A program made the position numbers and the translations under genes. This document shows positions 16,635-26,455 of a stretch of DNA of 60,394 bases, piece by piece; positions within the stretch are counted from its first letter, which is position 1, and each line of letters opens with the position of its first letter. The stretch is taken from assembly GCA_964645985.1 (NCBI GenBank), contig CAZYCC010000001.1, positions 1 through 60,394 of the forward strand, read 5' to 3'. This DNA comes from CAZYCC01 sp964645985 (GTDB taxonomy: Bacteria; Bacillota; Clostridia; Oscillospirales; CAG-272). Below the pieces are notes generated by a model. That model worked only from the letters and a program-made list of their open reading frames with translations. It did not search any database and was not told the DNA's origin.

Positions 16635-16734
16635 NNNNNNNNNNNNNNNNNNNNNNNNNNNNNNNNNNNNNNNNNNNNNNNNNNNNNNNNNNNNNNNNNN
16701 NNNNNNNNNNNNNNNNNNNNNNNNNNNNNNNNNN
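16635..16734. other. Assembly gap (100 N)
   Basis: Exactly 100 N between the binding-protein gene and the first permease gene. The left flank is a short tandem CACGCGG-type repeat, a likely cause of the assembly break. Confidence 0.95.
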
Positions 16735-16841
16735 ACGCAGTTTTGCTCCCGCGGGGCGGCGGGCGGCTTTCGTTTTTTCCATACGCGGCGCGCGGCCGAA
16801 AAGGGCGGCGGCCGGCGCGGCAATGAAAAAGGAGTGTTTCC

Positions 16842-17810
16842 GTGTCAGACAGCAAGGCAATGAAAGCGGCGGAGCAGCCGAAGAAAAAGGCGGTCGCCCG
16901 CAAGGATATGTCGCGCTTTCGCTGGACGCTCAAGGAGATGAACCGCAACAAGGTGGGCTACTTTATGCTCGCCCCCTTCTACATCATCTTCCTCACGTTC
17001 ACGGTGGTGCCGGTTGTCCTTTCGATGGTGCTCAGCCTCACCGACTTCAATATGCTCGAGTTTCCCCACTTCGTGGGGATGAGCAACTACACGCGCCTCT
17101 TTCTCGACGATGACATCTTCATCACGGCGGTGCAGAACACCCTGATCTTCGCCGCGGTGACCGGGCCTGTCTCCTACCTCATGTCCTTCGTCGTCGCGTG
17201 GTTCATTAACGAGCTGCCCCCGCGCGTACGCGCCATCGTCACGCTGATTTTCTACGCCCCGTCGATCTCCGGCTCGGTCTACATCGTCTGGTCGGTCGCC
17301 TTCTCGGGAGATGCCTACGGCTATGTCAACGGCATTCTGCTCGAGCTCGGGTTCATTTCACAGCCGATTCAGTGGTTCCGAGACGAGCGCTACGTCATGC
17401 CTCTGTGCATTGTCGTCGCGCTCTGGACCTCGCTCGGCACCGCCTTCCTCTCCTTTATCGCGGGCTTGCAGGTCGTCGACCGATCGCTTTACGAGGCGGG
17501 CGCGGTGGACGGCGTGCGCAACCGCTGGCAGGAGGTGTGGTACATCACCTTGCCCTCGATGAAGCCGCAGCTGATGTTCGGCGCGATTCTCTCGATCACC
17601 AACTCCTTCGGCTTCGGTCAGATCGTCACGGACCTTGCCGGGTTCCCATCGGTCAACTATTGCGCTTGGACCATCACTCACCATCTCAACGACTACGGGG
17701 GCCAGCGATACGAGATCGGTTACGCTTCCGCCATCGCCACGATCCTCTTTGCCATTATGATCGGCGCGAATATGCTCATTCAGAAACTCATATCCAAGGT
17801 GGGGCAGTGA
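16842..17810 (+). CDS. Sugar ABC transporter permease, first pair (inner)
   Basis: A 322-residue MalF/UgpA-like inner-membrane permease with six transmembrane segments. GTG at 16842 follows GGAG. The cytoplasmic loop that contacts the ATPase (EAA motif) is YEAGAVDGVRNRWQEVWYIT. The first segment is preceded by a charged N-terminal stretch of about 40 residues. It would form a heterodimeric channel with the next gene product. The motif architecture is that of carbohydrate importers of the CUT1 type, which normally use a shared MsmX-type ATPase encoded elsewhere. Confidence 0.93.
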   Translation: MSDSKAMKAAEQPKKKAVARKDMSRFRWTLKEMNRNKVGYFMLAPFYIIFLTFTVVPVVLSMVLSLTDFNMLEFPHFVGMSNYTRLFLDDDIFITAVQNTLIFAAVTGPVSYLMSFVVAWFINELPPRVRAIVTLIFYAPSISGSVYIVWSVAFSGDAYGYVNGILLELGFISQPIQWFRDERYVMPLCIVVALWTSLGTAFLSFIAGLQVVDRSLYEAGAVDGVRNRWQEVWYITLPSMKPQLMFGAILSITNSFGFGQIVTDLAGFPSVNYCAWTITHHLNDYGGQRYEIGYASAIATILFAIMIGANMLIQKLISKVGQ

Positions 17811-17814
17811 CGAC

Positions 17815-18687
17815 ATGAAAAAGCTGAGAACAAGAAAGCATAAGGTAATCCTGAACCGCAGCGCCGGCGGCGATATTGGGATCTCCGTCTTTATGGTGAT
17901 TCTGGGAGCGTTCATGTTCATCCCGATGCTCTACACCGTGCTGCAGAGCCTCAAACCTCTCGATGAACTGTTTCAGTTCCCGCCGAAGTTCTGGGTGTAC
18001 AACCCGACGCTGAAAAACTACGGAGACCTGTTCCGCCTGATGAGCACCTCGTGGGTGCCCTTCTCGCGCTACATCTTTAACACGGTGCTCATTACCGTGG
18101 CGGGGACGACCGGCAACCTCATCCTCGCCTCGATGGCGGCGTACGCCCTCGCGAAGATCCCCTTCCCGGGGCGCGGGTGGATGTTCAACCTCGTCGTTAA
18201 GAGTCTGATGTTCCACTCGACGGTTTCTGCCATCGCCAACTTCATCATTATGTCGGCGCTCGGGTGGATCGATACCTATTGGGCGGTGATCGTCCCCGCT
18301 TGGGGCTCCACGCTCGGGCTGTACCTGATGAAGCAGTTCATGGAGAGCGCGGTGTCCGACGCCGTGCTGGAATCGGCGCGCCTGGACGGCGCGCACGAGT
18401 GGACCGTCTTTATGCGCATCGCGATGCCGATGGTCAAGCCCGGGTGGCTGACGCTCATTGTCTACAGCTTCCAAGGGCTGTGGAACACCGGCTCGACCAT
18501 CTACATCTACAGCGAGCAGCTCAAGACCTTCAACTACGCCATCAACCAGATCATCTCGGCGGGCGTCACGCGCACCGGCGCCGGGATGGCGTCGACCGTC
18601 ATTATGATGATGGTGCCGATTATCGTCTTTATCATCACGCAGAGCAACATCATCGAGACGATGGGCTCTGCCGGGATGAAAGACTGA
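17815..18687 (+). CDS. Carbohydrate ABC transporter permease, first pair (second subunit)
   Basis: A 290-residue MalG-like permease, six transmembrane segments, usual length. The EAA loop is LESARLDGAHEWTVFMRIAM. It begins four bases after the stop of the first permease gene, so the two are co-translated and should pair. GGTGGGG upstream of the ATG may act as a ribosome site. Confidence 0.93.
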   Translation: MKKLRTRKHKVILNRSAGGDIGISVFMVILGAFMFIPMLYTVLQSLKPLDELFQFPPKFWVYNPTLKNYGDLFRLMSTSWVPFSRYIFNTVLITVAGTTGNLILASMAAYALAKIPFPGRGWMFNLVVKSLMFHSTVSAIANFIIMSALGWIDTYWAVIVPAWGSTLGLYLMKQFMESAVSDAVLESARLDGAHEWTVFMRIAMPMVKPGWLTLIVYSFQGLWNTGSTIYIYSEQLKTFNYAINQIISAGVTRTGAGMASTVIMMMVPIIVFIITQSNIIETMGSAGMKD

Positions 18688-18706
18688 GGAAGGGAGACGC
18701 GAACAT

Positions 18707-20899
18707 ATGAAAAGAAAACACCTCGCGCGGTCGCTCGCCCTCACCCTTTTCCTCGCGCTCGCGCTCGGCGGCATTGCGTCCTCCGCCGCCGTGTACAGCA
18801 CCTACACCTACTCTATCGACGGCGAGCCGATGCTCTCCCCCGATGCCTACGCCCCCTACAAGGTGCTGACCGGCGCCTCTATGGGCATGCCGCAAGGGGA
18901 GAACGACCTGCAGCTCAACTCCCCCACAGACCTCACGGTCGACGATCAGGGCTGGCTCTACATCGCCGACCCCGCCAACAACCGCATCTGCATCTTCGAC
19001 CAATACTATCACTACGTCCGCTCGATCACTTCCTTCTATAACAGCCTCTACGGCGCAGTCGACTCGCTCAACCAGCCAAACGGCGTCTTCGTCACGCCGA
19101 GCGATGAGACCGGCACGCGCCGCGTCTATGTCGCCGATACCGAGAACCTGCGCATCGTCTCCTTCACCTACGACGGGGAGACGCTGACTTTCGACAACCT
19201 CTTTGAGGAGCCCGACTCAGACGTTTTCTCGGGAGAGTCCGCCTACCGCCCGGTCGCCCTCGCGGTAGACAGCTCCGACCGCATCTACGTCGTCTCCTCC
19301 ACGACCTATGAGGGCATTATGTCGCTCAACGCCGACGGCAGCTTCGCCGCCTTTATCGGCGCGACCAAGGTTAACTACAACGTCTTCCAGCAGGTTTGGC
19401 GGCGCTTCATGAGCGCCGAGCAGCGCGCGCAGATGCCCGAGAACGTCTCGCGCGAGTACAACAACATCGATATAGACGACGAGGGCTTCATCTATGTAAC
19501 GACCTCCGCCATCGAGGAGCGCGACCAGCAGTCGGCGATCGAGGGCAAGGACACCTCCGGCGACAATGCGCCTGTCAAGCGCCTCAACGCCGCCGGGAAC
19601 GACATCATGCGCCGCAACGGCTTCTTCCCGCCCTCCGGCGAGGTCAAGGTCATGAGCAGCCTCACCTCAACCTTCGAGGGCGCGCCGACCGGCCCCTCCA
19701 CCATCGTCGACGTGGCAATCGGCGAGGAGAAAACCTGGACGATTCTCGACCAGAAGCGCAGCCGCGTCTTCACCTACGACAAAAACGGCGACCTGCTCTT
19801 CGCCTTCGGCGACAAGGGCACGCAGATGGGCAACCTGCAGCGCGCGGTCGCCGTCGCCTATCAGGGAGACGCCATGCTCATCCTCGACGCCGAGACCAAC
19901 ACGGTGACGGTCTACCACCGCACCGAGTACGGCGACGTGCTGATCTCCGCCCTCGCCGACACCAACGACCGCGAGTACGACAAGGCGCTCACCGGCTGGG
20001 AAAACATCCTCATGCGCAATAACAACTTCGACGCCGCCTACGTCGGCATCGGAGACGCGCTCTACCGCGAGGGCAAGTGGGAAGAGGCGATGGAGAACTA
20101 CAAAGTCGCCTTCGACACCGACAGCTACTCCACCGCCTTCCGGCAGTACCGCAAGGACCTCATCTCCGACTGGATCCTCGCGGTGGTGGCGGTGATCGTC
20201 GTTGTGATTGTCCTCATCGCGCTCTTCTTCCGCTACGCGGGGAAGGTCAACAAGCGCACCGCCCTGAAAGTCGGCAAGAAGAACTTCGGCGAGGAGATCA
20301 TTTACGCCTTCCACTTGATGTTCCACCCCTTCGACGGGTTCTGGGACCTCAAGCACGAGCGGCGCGGCTCTGTGCGGGGCGCGCTCTTCTGGCTCGCCGT
20401 CTGTATCCTCGCCTTCTCCTATCAGGGTATCGGCCGCGCCTACCTCTTCAATCCCGAGGGCGGCTACGAGAGCATTCTCACGCAGGTGACCTCCCTTCTC
20501 GTGCCGATACTGCTCTTCGTCACGGCGAACTGGTGCCTCACCACCCTCTTCGACGGCGAGGGGTCCTTTAAGGACATCTTCATCGCCGCCTGCTACAGCA
20601 CGGTGCCGCTCTCCTTTATGATCATCCTCAGCACGGTGATGACCAACTTCATGACCTCGAGCGAGGCGGGCTTCGTCAACCTCGTCTCGGGTATCGGGTG
20701 GACATGGACGCTGCTGCTGCTCTTCTTCGGCGTGATGGTCACGCACGACTACACCCTCGGCAAAAACATCCTGACGGTGCTCGGTTCCATCGTCGGGATG
20801 GCGCTGATTATGTTCCTTGTGGCTCTCTTCTCGGGCTTGATGATCAAGATGGTGTCCTTCGTCACCAACATCATCACCGAGATCACCTATCGAGCCTGA
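18707..20899 (+). CDS. NHL-repeat, TPR-like and Yip1-domain membrane protein
   Basis: A 730-residue protein joining three parts. After a signal segment, residues about 60-400 contain at least five NHL-type beta-propeller blades, for example NSPTDLTVDDQGWLYIADPA and QPNGVFVTPSD with VYVADTENLRIVSF. Residues about 423-485 form a short TPR-like helical hairpin (GDALYREGKWEEAMENYKVA). A transmembrane helix lies at 489-508, followed by a Yip1-type polytopic domain (about 527-725) with five or so hydrophobic segments. The propeller should face outside. It lies between the two permease pairs and the DUF5696-like gene. A docking scaffold for the exported proteins is my inference. Confidence 0.8.
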   Translation: MKRKHLARSLALTLFLALALGGIASSAAVYSTYTYSIDGEPMLSPDAYAPYKVLTGASMGMPQGENDLQLNSPTDLTVDDQGWLYIADPANNRICIFDQYYHYVRSITSFYNSLYGAVDSLNQPNGVFVTPSDETGTRRVYVADTENLRIVSFTYDGETLTFDNLFEEPDSDVFSGESAYRPVALAVDSSDRIYVVSSTTYEGIMSLNADGSFAAFIGATKVNYNVFQQVWRRFMSAEQRAQMPENVSREYNNIDIDDEGFIYVTTSAIEERDQQSAIEGKDTSGDNAPVKRLNAAGNDIMRRNGFFPPSGEVKVMSSLTSTFEGAPTGPSTIVDVAIGEEKTWTILDQKRSRVFTYDKNGDLLFAFGDKGTQMGNLQRAVAVAYQGDAMLILDAETNTVTVYHRTEYGDVLISALADTNDREYDKALTGWENILMRNNNFDAAYVGIGDALYREGKWEEAMENYKVAFDTDSYSTAFRQYRKDLISDWILAVVAVIVVVIVLIALFFRYAGKVNKRTALKVGKKNFGEEIIYAFHLMFHPFDGFWDLKHERRGSVRGALFWLAVCILAFSYQGIGRAYLFNPEGGYESILTQVTSLLVPILLFVTANWCLTTLFDGEGSFKDIFIAACYSTVPLSFMIILSTVMTNFMTSSEAGFVNLVSGIGWTWTLLLLFFGVMVTHDYTLGKNILTVLGSIVGMALIMFLVALFSGLMIKMVSFVTNIITEITYRA

Positions 20900-20918
20900 C
20901 GAGCGGAGGGATACGCCA

Positions 20919-23900
20919 ATGAAACACATAGCCTTGCGCTTTATTTCCTGCCTCGCTCTGCTCGCGATGCTGCTGACCTCGCTCTTTGGCGGGAGCGTCG
21001 CCGCCGAGCCCGCCGCGGCGGACGATGCCGCCTCGGGAGACGTTACCTCGGGCGAGGCGGAGGAAATTACGGCGGAGACGCTGCTCAAGGAGTACAGCTA
21101 CTCCTCCCCCGATGAAAAGCTCGCCACGATGGAGCTCGTGCTCGACGCCGCCGACACCTACGGCTACCGCCTGTACGCGCTCGAAATGACCGGCGAGGTG
21201 GCGGTGGAGGACGTCAAAACCGGGCAGATCCTCTTCACCAACCCCTACGACGCGGGCGGCGCGTCCACGCAGGACGACACGCTGCGCCAGCTCTTCTCGC
21301 AAATATCGGTGGAGTACACCGACAACGCGAACAAGACCTCCACGATGTACAGCTACGAGGACGCGGCGCTCTCCGACCAAATACGCCTATACCGCGTGAA
21401 GAACGGCATCCGCATGGACTACACCATCGGCCGCAGCGACACGCGCCGCCTCTGCCCGCTCTCCATTGAGAAGTCGCGCTACGAGGAAGTCCTGCTCGCC
21501 TACATTCAGGATCCGAACGACGCGAAAAAGTTCCGCTCCTACTACACGCTCTACGATCCCTTCACCGAGGAGAGCGAGGCGGTCAAGCAGAGCTGGCTTG
21601 ACAAGTACCCGGTCACCGAGGAGATGGCGATCTACGTCATGGCGGAGAGCTCGACCAACTACGAAAAGAACAAGGTCGAGTCGATTATCCGCGCGTGGTG
21701 CCCGCACTACACCTACGAGGACCTGCAAAACGACCACGAGATGACCAAGTTCGTGGCGCAAAGCGAGGTCATGCCGGTCTTCAAGATGAGCCTCGAGTAC
21801 AAACTCGACGCGCAGGGCCTCACCGTGCGCCTCCCGGCGAACAGCGTCTCCTTTAACGAGGACTACTACACCCTCGAAAATATCTCCATACTTCCGTATT
21901 TCGGCGCCGGCTCCTCCGACTACGAGGGCTACACCTTCGTGCCGGACGGCTCCGGCTCGATTATCCGCTTCGAGGACATTAAAGACACCACCTACCTCTT
22001 CACCGGCAGTATGTACGGGCCGGACTACGCCTATCAGGACCTCGGCGCCTCCTTTACCGGGAAGGCGGAGGTGATGCGCATGCCGGTCTTCGGCCTCGTG
22101 GAGAACCGCGGCTACTTCTATAAGCTCGGCGAGAACGGCGAGCAGACAGACGAAATCTACTGCGCGCACAACAACAAGGAGCTGCTCGAGGAGGTGGCGC
22201 ACACCTGCACCGAGCCCGGCTACAGCCGCTACCGCTGCCTTGCCTGCGGCGAGGAGATTATCGAATACACGGTGAACGGCAAGGAAGATCCCCCCGCCCA
22301 CACCTTCGATGATACCCTGAACCCGCCGCTCGTCGTCGACCCCACCTGCACAGAGCCGGGCTACACCGAGCGCACCTGCACGGTGTGCGGGCAGACGTTG
22401 CGCACCGATCCCACTCCCGCATCGCACCATTACGCCGCCGAGGGCGAGGAGGGCTACGCCGCCATCGCCTATGATGATCCCGAGCCCGCGGGAGCGACGA
22501 CCATCGTGCGCGCCTCCGGCTGCGAGGGAGGCGAGCGCGGCTACACGCGCAAGGTCTGCACCATCTGCGGCGAGGAAGTGATCGAGGACTACACCGACCC
22601 CGGCCACGACTATCAGGAGGTAGAACTGGAGGGAGTGACCGCCGCCGCCGACTGCAAAACAGGCGCGCAAGGCAAAGCGCATTTCGTCTGCACGAAATGC
22701 GGCGATGCCTACGACACCGATACCTACCCCGAGCACCAGTGGAATAACCCCAAGAAGACCGGGGAGACCATCGAGGTCGGCCCCTCGACCTTCGAGGTCT
22801 ATGAGCGCACCTGCAAGGTCTGCGGCAAGACCGAGAAATTGGTCGACCACAACTCCACCGTCACGATGGAGACCACCCCCAACTTCGAGCACAATCTCGC
22901 CGCCTCCTCGCGCACGGTCGTTGCCGAGGCGAGCTGCACCTCCTACGGATACGAGACCGGCGTCTGCCGCGTCTGCGGCGAGCTGAGCGGCGAGGTCGGG
23001 GTCGTCACGCCCCCCTCCCACCACTTCGAGAGCACGGTCGTTCCCGCCACCTGCACCGAATGGGGCTACACCGAGAACCGCTGCACGGTCTGCGGCTACA
23101 CGGTGAACAGCGACTACACCGAGCCCGCGCACACCTATGTCGACACGGTTGTGGAGCCGACCTGCACCACGAACGGCTACACCACCCACGTTTGCAGCGT
23201 CTGCGGCGACACAGTGGTGGACAGCTGGACCTCGGCGGGCCACACCTGGGACTACGGCATCACCGATATTAACGGCGTCACCACCTACACCTGCACCGAC
23301 TGCGGCGCGACAACGCATAACGGCGCATACGCCGAGGCGACGCGCGTGCGCGGCAACAAGATCGATGGGGATCTGCCGCTGCCGCCCGAGAGCGATTTCG
23401 CCGGGATGGAGGGTCCCGCCCCCGGCGGCGCGACTTCGGGAGACCTCACGAGCGGAGCCCTCACCTCCGGCGATGTGACCTCCGAGCCTGCCGCATCCGG
23501 CGATGTCACATCCGGCGCGACCTCCGAGCCCGCGACCTCCGGCGCCGCCTCCGGCGATACCACCTCCGGCGAGGCAGCTTCCGGCACCGGCAAGGTGGAG
23601 AGCGACCTCACCGTCCCGGACGGGGCGTACGTCAAGTATATCCCGCGCGGGTTCCTCGCCATCGTGGAGTCGGGCGAGAGCCTCTCGACCGTGACCTCCA
23701 ACCACGGAGGCGTGCTGCACAAATACAATTCTGTCTATCTCTCGGTCAACCCCCGCCCCTCTGACCAGTATAACCTAGCAGACAGCCTGAGCGTCGGCGA
23801 GGACGCGCCGTGGACGGTCGTCTCTAAGCGCAAATACACCGGCAGCTACAAGCTGCGCATCCTGATGATCGGCGAGGGCACCCCGTACGAGGCGTCCTAC

Positions 23901-25469
23901 AGCGGTATGGCGAACGCCTACCGGCAGTACCTCAAGGACAAGGGCGTCCTCAAGCCGCTCACCGCCGACTCGCGCGGCGTGCCGCTTACGATGATGATGG
24001 AAGGCGTGACCACCGAGGAGGAGACCTTCCTCGGCTTCCCCTACACCGCCACGCGCCCCCTCACCACCTTCGAGGACCTCAAAACCATCACCGAGGACCT
24101 TGCGGGCGAGGGCATCGCCAACCTGAGCTATGTCCTCTCCGGCTGGAAGAAAAAGCTAGACGCCCCGGATAAGCTCAAATTCGACAAGGTTACCGGGGGG
24201 GATGACGGCTACCGCGATTTCGCCGCCTACGCGAAAGAAAAGAACTTGGGGCTCTACCCCGATTTCATCTTCTCCTACGGTGTGAACACGCGCGCCTTCG
24301 GAGGCATTCGCACCTCCAAGCACGCGGTCAAGACCATCGACGACCGCTATGTCACCCGCCGCTCCTACAACCCGGTCTACCAGATCCTGCAGTTCGGTAT
24401 GTCGGAAGGATCGATGGACGATATAGGCGGCAGCGGTCTCGCGCTGTCTCCCTCCGCCTTCGACTATTTCTACAGCCTCATTGTGGGGGACCTCACAGAC
24501 CTCGGGTACACCGGCATTTCGGTGCGCGACCTCGGGATGGATGTCAACTCGGACTTCGATGAGGACGAGCCCTACAACCGCGAGGACAGCAAGGAGTTTA
24601 TAGCGGAGCTGCTTTCGAAAATGCAGGAGGACTCGGGCGGGAAGGTTCTCACCGAGGGCGGCAACGCCTATGTGCTGCCGTATGTCAGCACGATAGTGGG
24701 AATGCCTCTTGAGGGCAGTACCTACCTCAACACCAGCGCCTCTGTTCCCTTCACCGGCATGGTTCTGCACGGCTATGTGAACTACAGCGGCCGCTACACC
24801 AACGAGGCGAGTGACTCCCGCCGCGAGACGCTCAAGATGATTGAGAACGGCGCCTACCCGTACTTCCTCCTCGCCAAGCAAAACACCAAGCTCCTCGTCG
24901 GCTCGACCACCTACTCGATCTCCTACGACAGCTGGCGCGACGATATGGTGGAGATCTACAACTTCGTCAACGGCGCGCTTTCGGATCTGCAAGACGTGGA
25001 GTTCGTTTCGCACGATATTCTCATCGGCGAGCGCGTGCCGGACGAGGACGAGCGCGCGCGCGACGAGAAGGCAAACGAGGAGGCGCTCGCGGAGGCGGAG
25101 GAGAACCTCACCGCCGCCCGCACCGCCTATGTGAACGCGGTGGATCTGTATAACCGCCTCATCGCCGAGGGGCGCTCCGCCGACGCGCAGCGCTTCTACA
25201 CCAACGCCTCCACCACCACGCGCAAAGCCTACGCCGACGCGCAGACCGCCTATAACGAGGCCCTCGCCGCCGCGAGCGAGCGCACCACCGACTACGACGA
25301 GGACGGCAACTACATCACCACCCGCTACACGGTCGACGATGGCTCTATTGTCACGGTCTCCTACGCGAACGGCACTCGCTATATCCTCAACTACAACAAC
25401 TTCTCGGTAAAGGTCACCCTTGACGGCGCGTCCTACACCGTCCCCGCCTTCGACTACGTCAAGGCGTAA
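20919..25469 (+). CDS. Giant secreted DUF5696-like protein with nested cysteine-rich repeat insertion
   Basis: A 1,516-residue secreted protein; GGAGGG precedes ATG 20919, and the signal peptide ends near GGSVAAEP without lipobox. Residues about 100-400 and 899-1400 appear to be two parts of one DUF5696-like domain (family name from memory). Between them, residues about 405-898 hold nine modules of the form C-x(10)-C-x2-C-G, such as PTCTTNGYTTHVCSVCGDT, and then a Thr/Ser/Gly-rich linker (about 830-890). Modules 5 and 9 lack the first cysteine. Residues about 1030-1355 resemble a (beta/alpha)8 barrel with LYPDF, VRDLGMD and LTEGGNAYV. The C-terminus has an Ala-rich coiled segment (about 1375-1455). 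The role in glycan handling is an inference from the transporter operon. Confidence 0.8.
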   Translation: MKHIALRFISCLALLAMLLTSLFGGSVAAEPAAADDAASGDVTSGEAEEITAETLLKEYSYSSPDEKLATMELVLDAADTYGYRLYALEMTGEVAVEDVKTGQILFTNPYDAGGASTQDDTLRQLFSQISVEYTDNANKTSTMYSYEDAALSDQIRLYRVKNGIRMDYTIGRSDTRRLCPLSIEKSRYEEVLLAYIQDPNDAKKFRSYYTLYDPFTEESEAVKQSWLDKYPVTEEMAIYVMAESSTNYEKNKVESIIRAWCPHYTYEDLQNDHEMTKFVAQSEVMPVFKMSLEYKLDAQGLTVRLPANSVSFNEDYYTLENISILPYFGAGSSDYEGYTFVPDGSGSIIRFEDIKDTTYLFTGSMYGPDYAYQDLGASFTGKAEVMRMPVFGLVENRGYFYKLGENGEQTDEIYCAHNNKELLEEVAHTCTEPGYSRYRCLACGEEIIEYTVNGKEDPPAHTFDDTLNPPLVVDPTCTEPGYTERTCTVCGQTLRTDPTPASHHYAAEGEEGYAAIAYDDPEPAGATTIVRASGCEGGERGYTRKVCTICGEEVIEDYTDPGHDYQEVELEGVTAAADCKTGAQGKAHFVCTKCGDAYDTDTYPEHQWNNPKKTGETIEVGPSTFEVYERTCKVCGKTEKLVDHNSTVTMETTPNFEHNLAASSRTVVAEASCTSYGYETGVCRVCGELSGEVGVVTPPSHHFESTVVPATCTEWGYTENRCTVCGYTVNSDYTEPAHTYVDTVVEPTCTTNGYTTHVCSVCGDTVVDSWTSAGHTWDYGITDINGVTTYTCTDCGATTHNGAYAEATRVRGNKIDGDLPLPPESDFAGMEGPAPGGATSGDLTSGALTSGDVTSEPAASGDVTSGATSEPATSGAASGDTTSGEAASGTGKVESDLTVPDGAYVKYIPRGFLAIVESGESLSTVTSNHGGVLHKYNSVYLSVNPRPSDQYNLADSLSVGEDAPWTVVSKRKYTGSYKLRILMIGEGTPYEASYSGMANAYRQYLKDKGVLKPLTADSRGVPLTMMMEGVTTEEETFLGFPYTATRPLTTFEDLKTITEDLAGEGIANLSYVLSGWKKKLDAPDKLKFDKVTGGDDGYRDFAAYAKEKNLGLYPDFIFSYGVNTRAFGGIRTSKHAVKTIDDRYVTRRSYNPVYQILQFGMSEGSMDDIGGSGLALSPSAFDYFYSLIVGDLTDLGYTGISVRDLGMDVNSDFDEDEPYNREDSKEFIAELLSKMQEDSGGKVLTEGGNAYVLPYVSTIVGMPLEGSTYLNTSASVPFTGMVLHGYVNYSGRYTNEASDSRRETLKMIENGAYPYFLLAKQNTKLLVGSTTYSISYDSWRDDMVEIYNFVNGALSDLQDVEFVSHDILIGERVPDEDERARDEKANEEALAEAEENLTAARTAYVNAVDLYNRLIAEGRSADAQRFYTNASTTTRKAYADAQTAYNEALAAASERTTDYDEDGNYITTRYTVDDGSIVTVSYANGTRYILNYNNFSVKVTLDGASYTVPAFDYVKA

Positions 25470-25495
25470 GGGCGAGAAGGGAAAGGCAAACCAAG

Positions 25496-26437
25496 ATGGA
25501 AAAGACAATCACCCAAAAAAGCGCCCCGAAAAAGCGGCGCCGGGTTGCCTCCTTGGACAAAAAGAAGGCGAGAGCCGGGTGGATATTCATCCTCCCGTTT
25601 GTGGTGGGGTTCATCCTCATCTATCTGCCAATGGTGGTGCAGTCGATCCGCTACACCTTCCAGGAGAGCTTCCGCGTCACCGATTTTGTCGGCTTCGCGC
25701 ACTACAGCGAGGCGTTAACGGTGCACCCCACCTACACCCAGACGCTGACGACGGGACTCACACAGCTCGTGCTCGACATCCCGGCGATCGTCATCTTCTC
25801 GCTCGTTATGGCGGTGATGCTCAACCAGAAGATGCTCGGGCGCGCCGCTTTCCGCGCGATCTTCTTCATCCCGGTCATCCTCTCCACCGGCCTCATCGAC
25901 CAAATCAACAACCAGGGCAACACCCTGATGCAGTATTTGGACACCAACGAGGGCGTGGAGACCGGGCAGGAGACCTCCGCCTCAGACATCGTCTCGCGCG
26001 CCGACCTCGAGTTCCTCTTCGACTCGATGAAGATCGGCGGCGGCCTTGCCGAGTATGTGCATAGCCTCGTGCAGAACATCTACAACATCGTTAACCGCTG
26101 CGGCGTGCAGATGCTGATCTTCCTCGCGGGGCTGCAATCGATCTCGCCCGCTATCTACGAATCCTGCTCGATCGACGGCGCGACGGCGTGGGAGACCTTC
26201 TGGAAGATCACCTTCCCCATGATCTCCCCGATGATCCTTGTCAACACCATCTACACGGTGATCGACGCCTTCACCTCCGGGCAAAACGAGGTCATGCAGC
26301 TGGTCAGCGAGACCTACACCACCGATATGATCCTCAGCTCTGCGATGGCGTGGATGTACTTCGTCATCGTCATCGCGATCATCGCGGTGGTGGCGGGGGT
26401 GCTGTCGGCGTATATCTTCTACCAGAGAAGAGACTGA
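25496..26437 (+). CDS. Sugar ABC transporter permease, second pair (first subunit)
   Basis: A 313-residue permease with six transmembrane segments and a basic N-terminus (KKRRRVASLDKKKA). The EAA loop is YESCSIDGATAWETFWKITF. An extracytoplasmic insertion of about 60 residues (around NNQGNTLMQYLD to GGGLAEYVHSL) lengthens one loop compared with the first pair. It follows the DUF5696-like gene after 26 bases and should dimerise with the next product. Confidence 0.92.
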   Translation: MEKTITQKSAPKKRRRVASLDKKKARAGWIFILPFVVGFILIYLPMVVQSIRYTFQESFRVTDFVGFAHYSEALTVHPTYTQTLTTGLTQLVLDIPAIVIFSLVMAVMLNQKMLGRAAFRAIFFIPVILSTGLIDQINNQGNTLMQYLDTNEGVETGQETSASDIVSRADLEFLFDSMKIGGGLAEYVHSLVQNIYNIVNRCGVQMLIFLAGLQSISPAIYESCSIDGATAWETFWKITFPMISPMILVNTIYTVIDAFTSGQNEVMQLVSETYTTDMILSSAMAWMYFVIVIAIIAVVAGVLSAYIFYQRRD

Positions 26438-26455
26438 GAAAGGAGGCGCAAAACA

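Noticed and set aside
21387..25508. Very long minus-strand frames opposite the DUF5696-like gene
   Set aside because: The plus strand has signal peptide, repeat modules and operon context; the antisense frames are rich in Gly, Val and Arg without domains.
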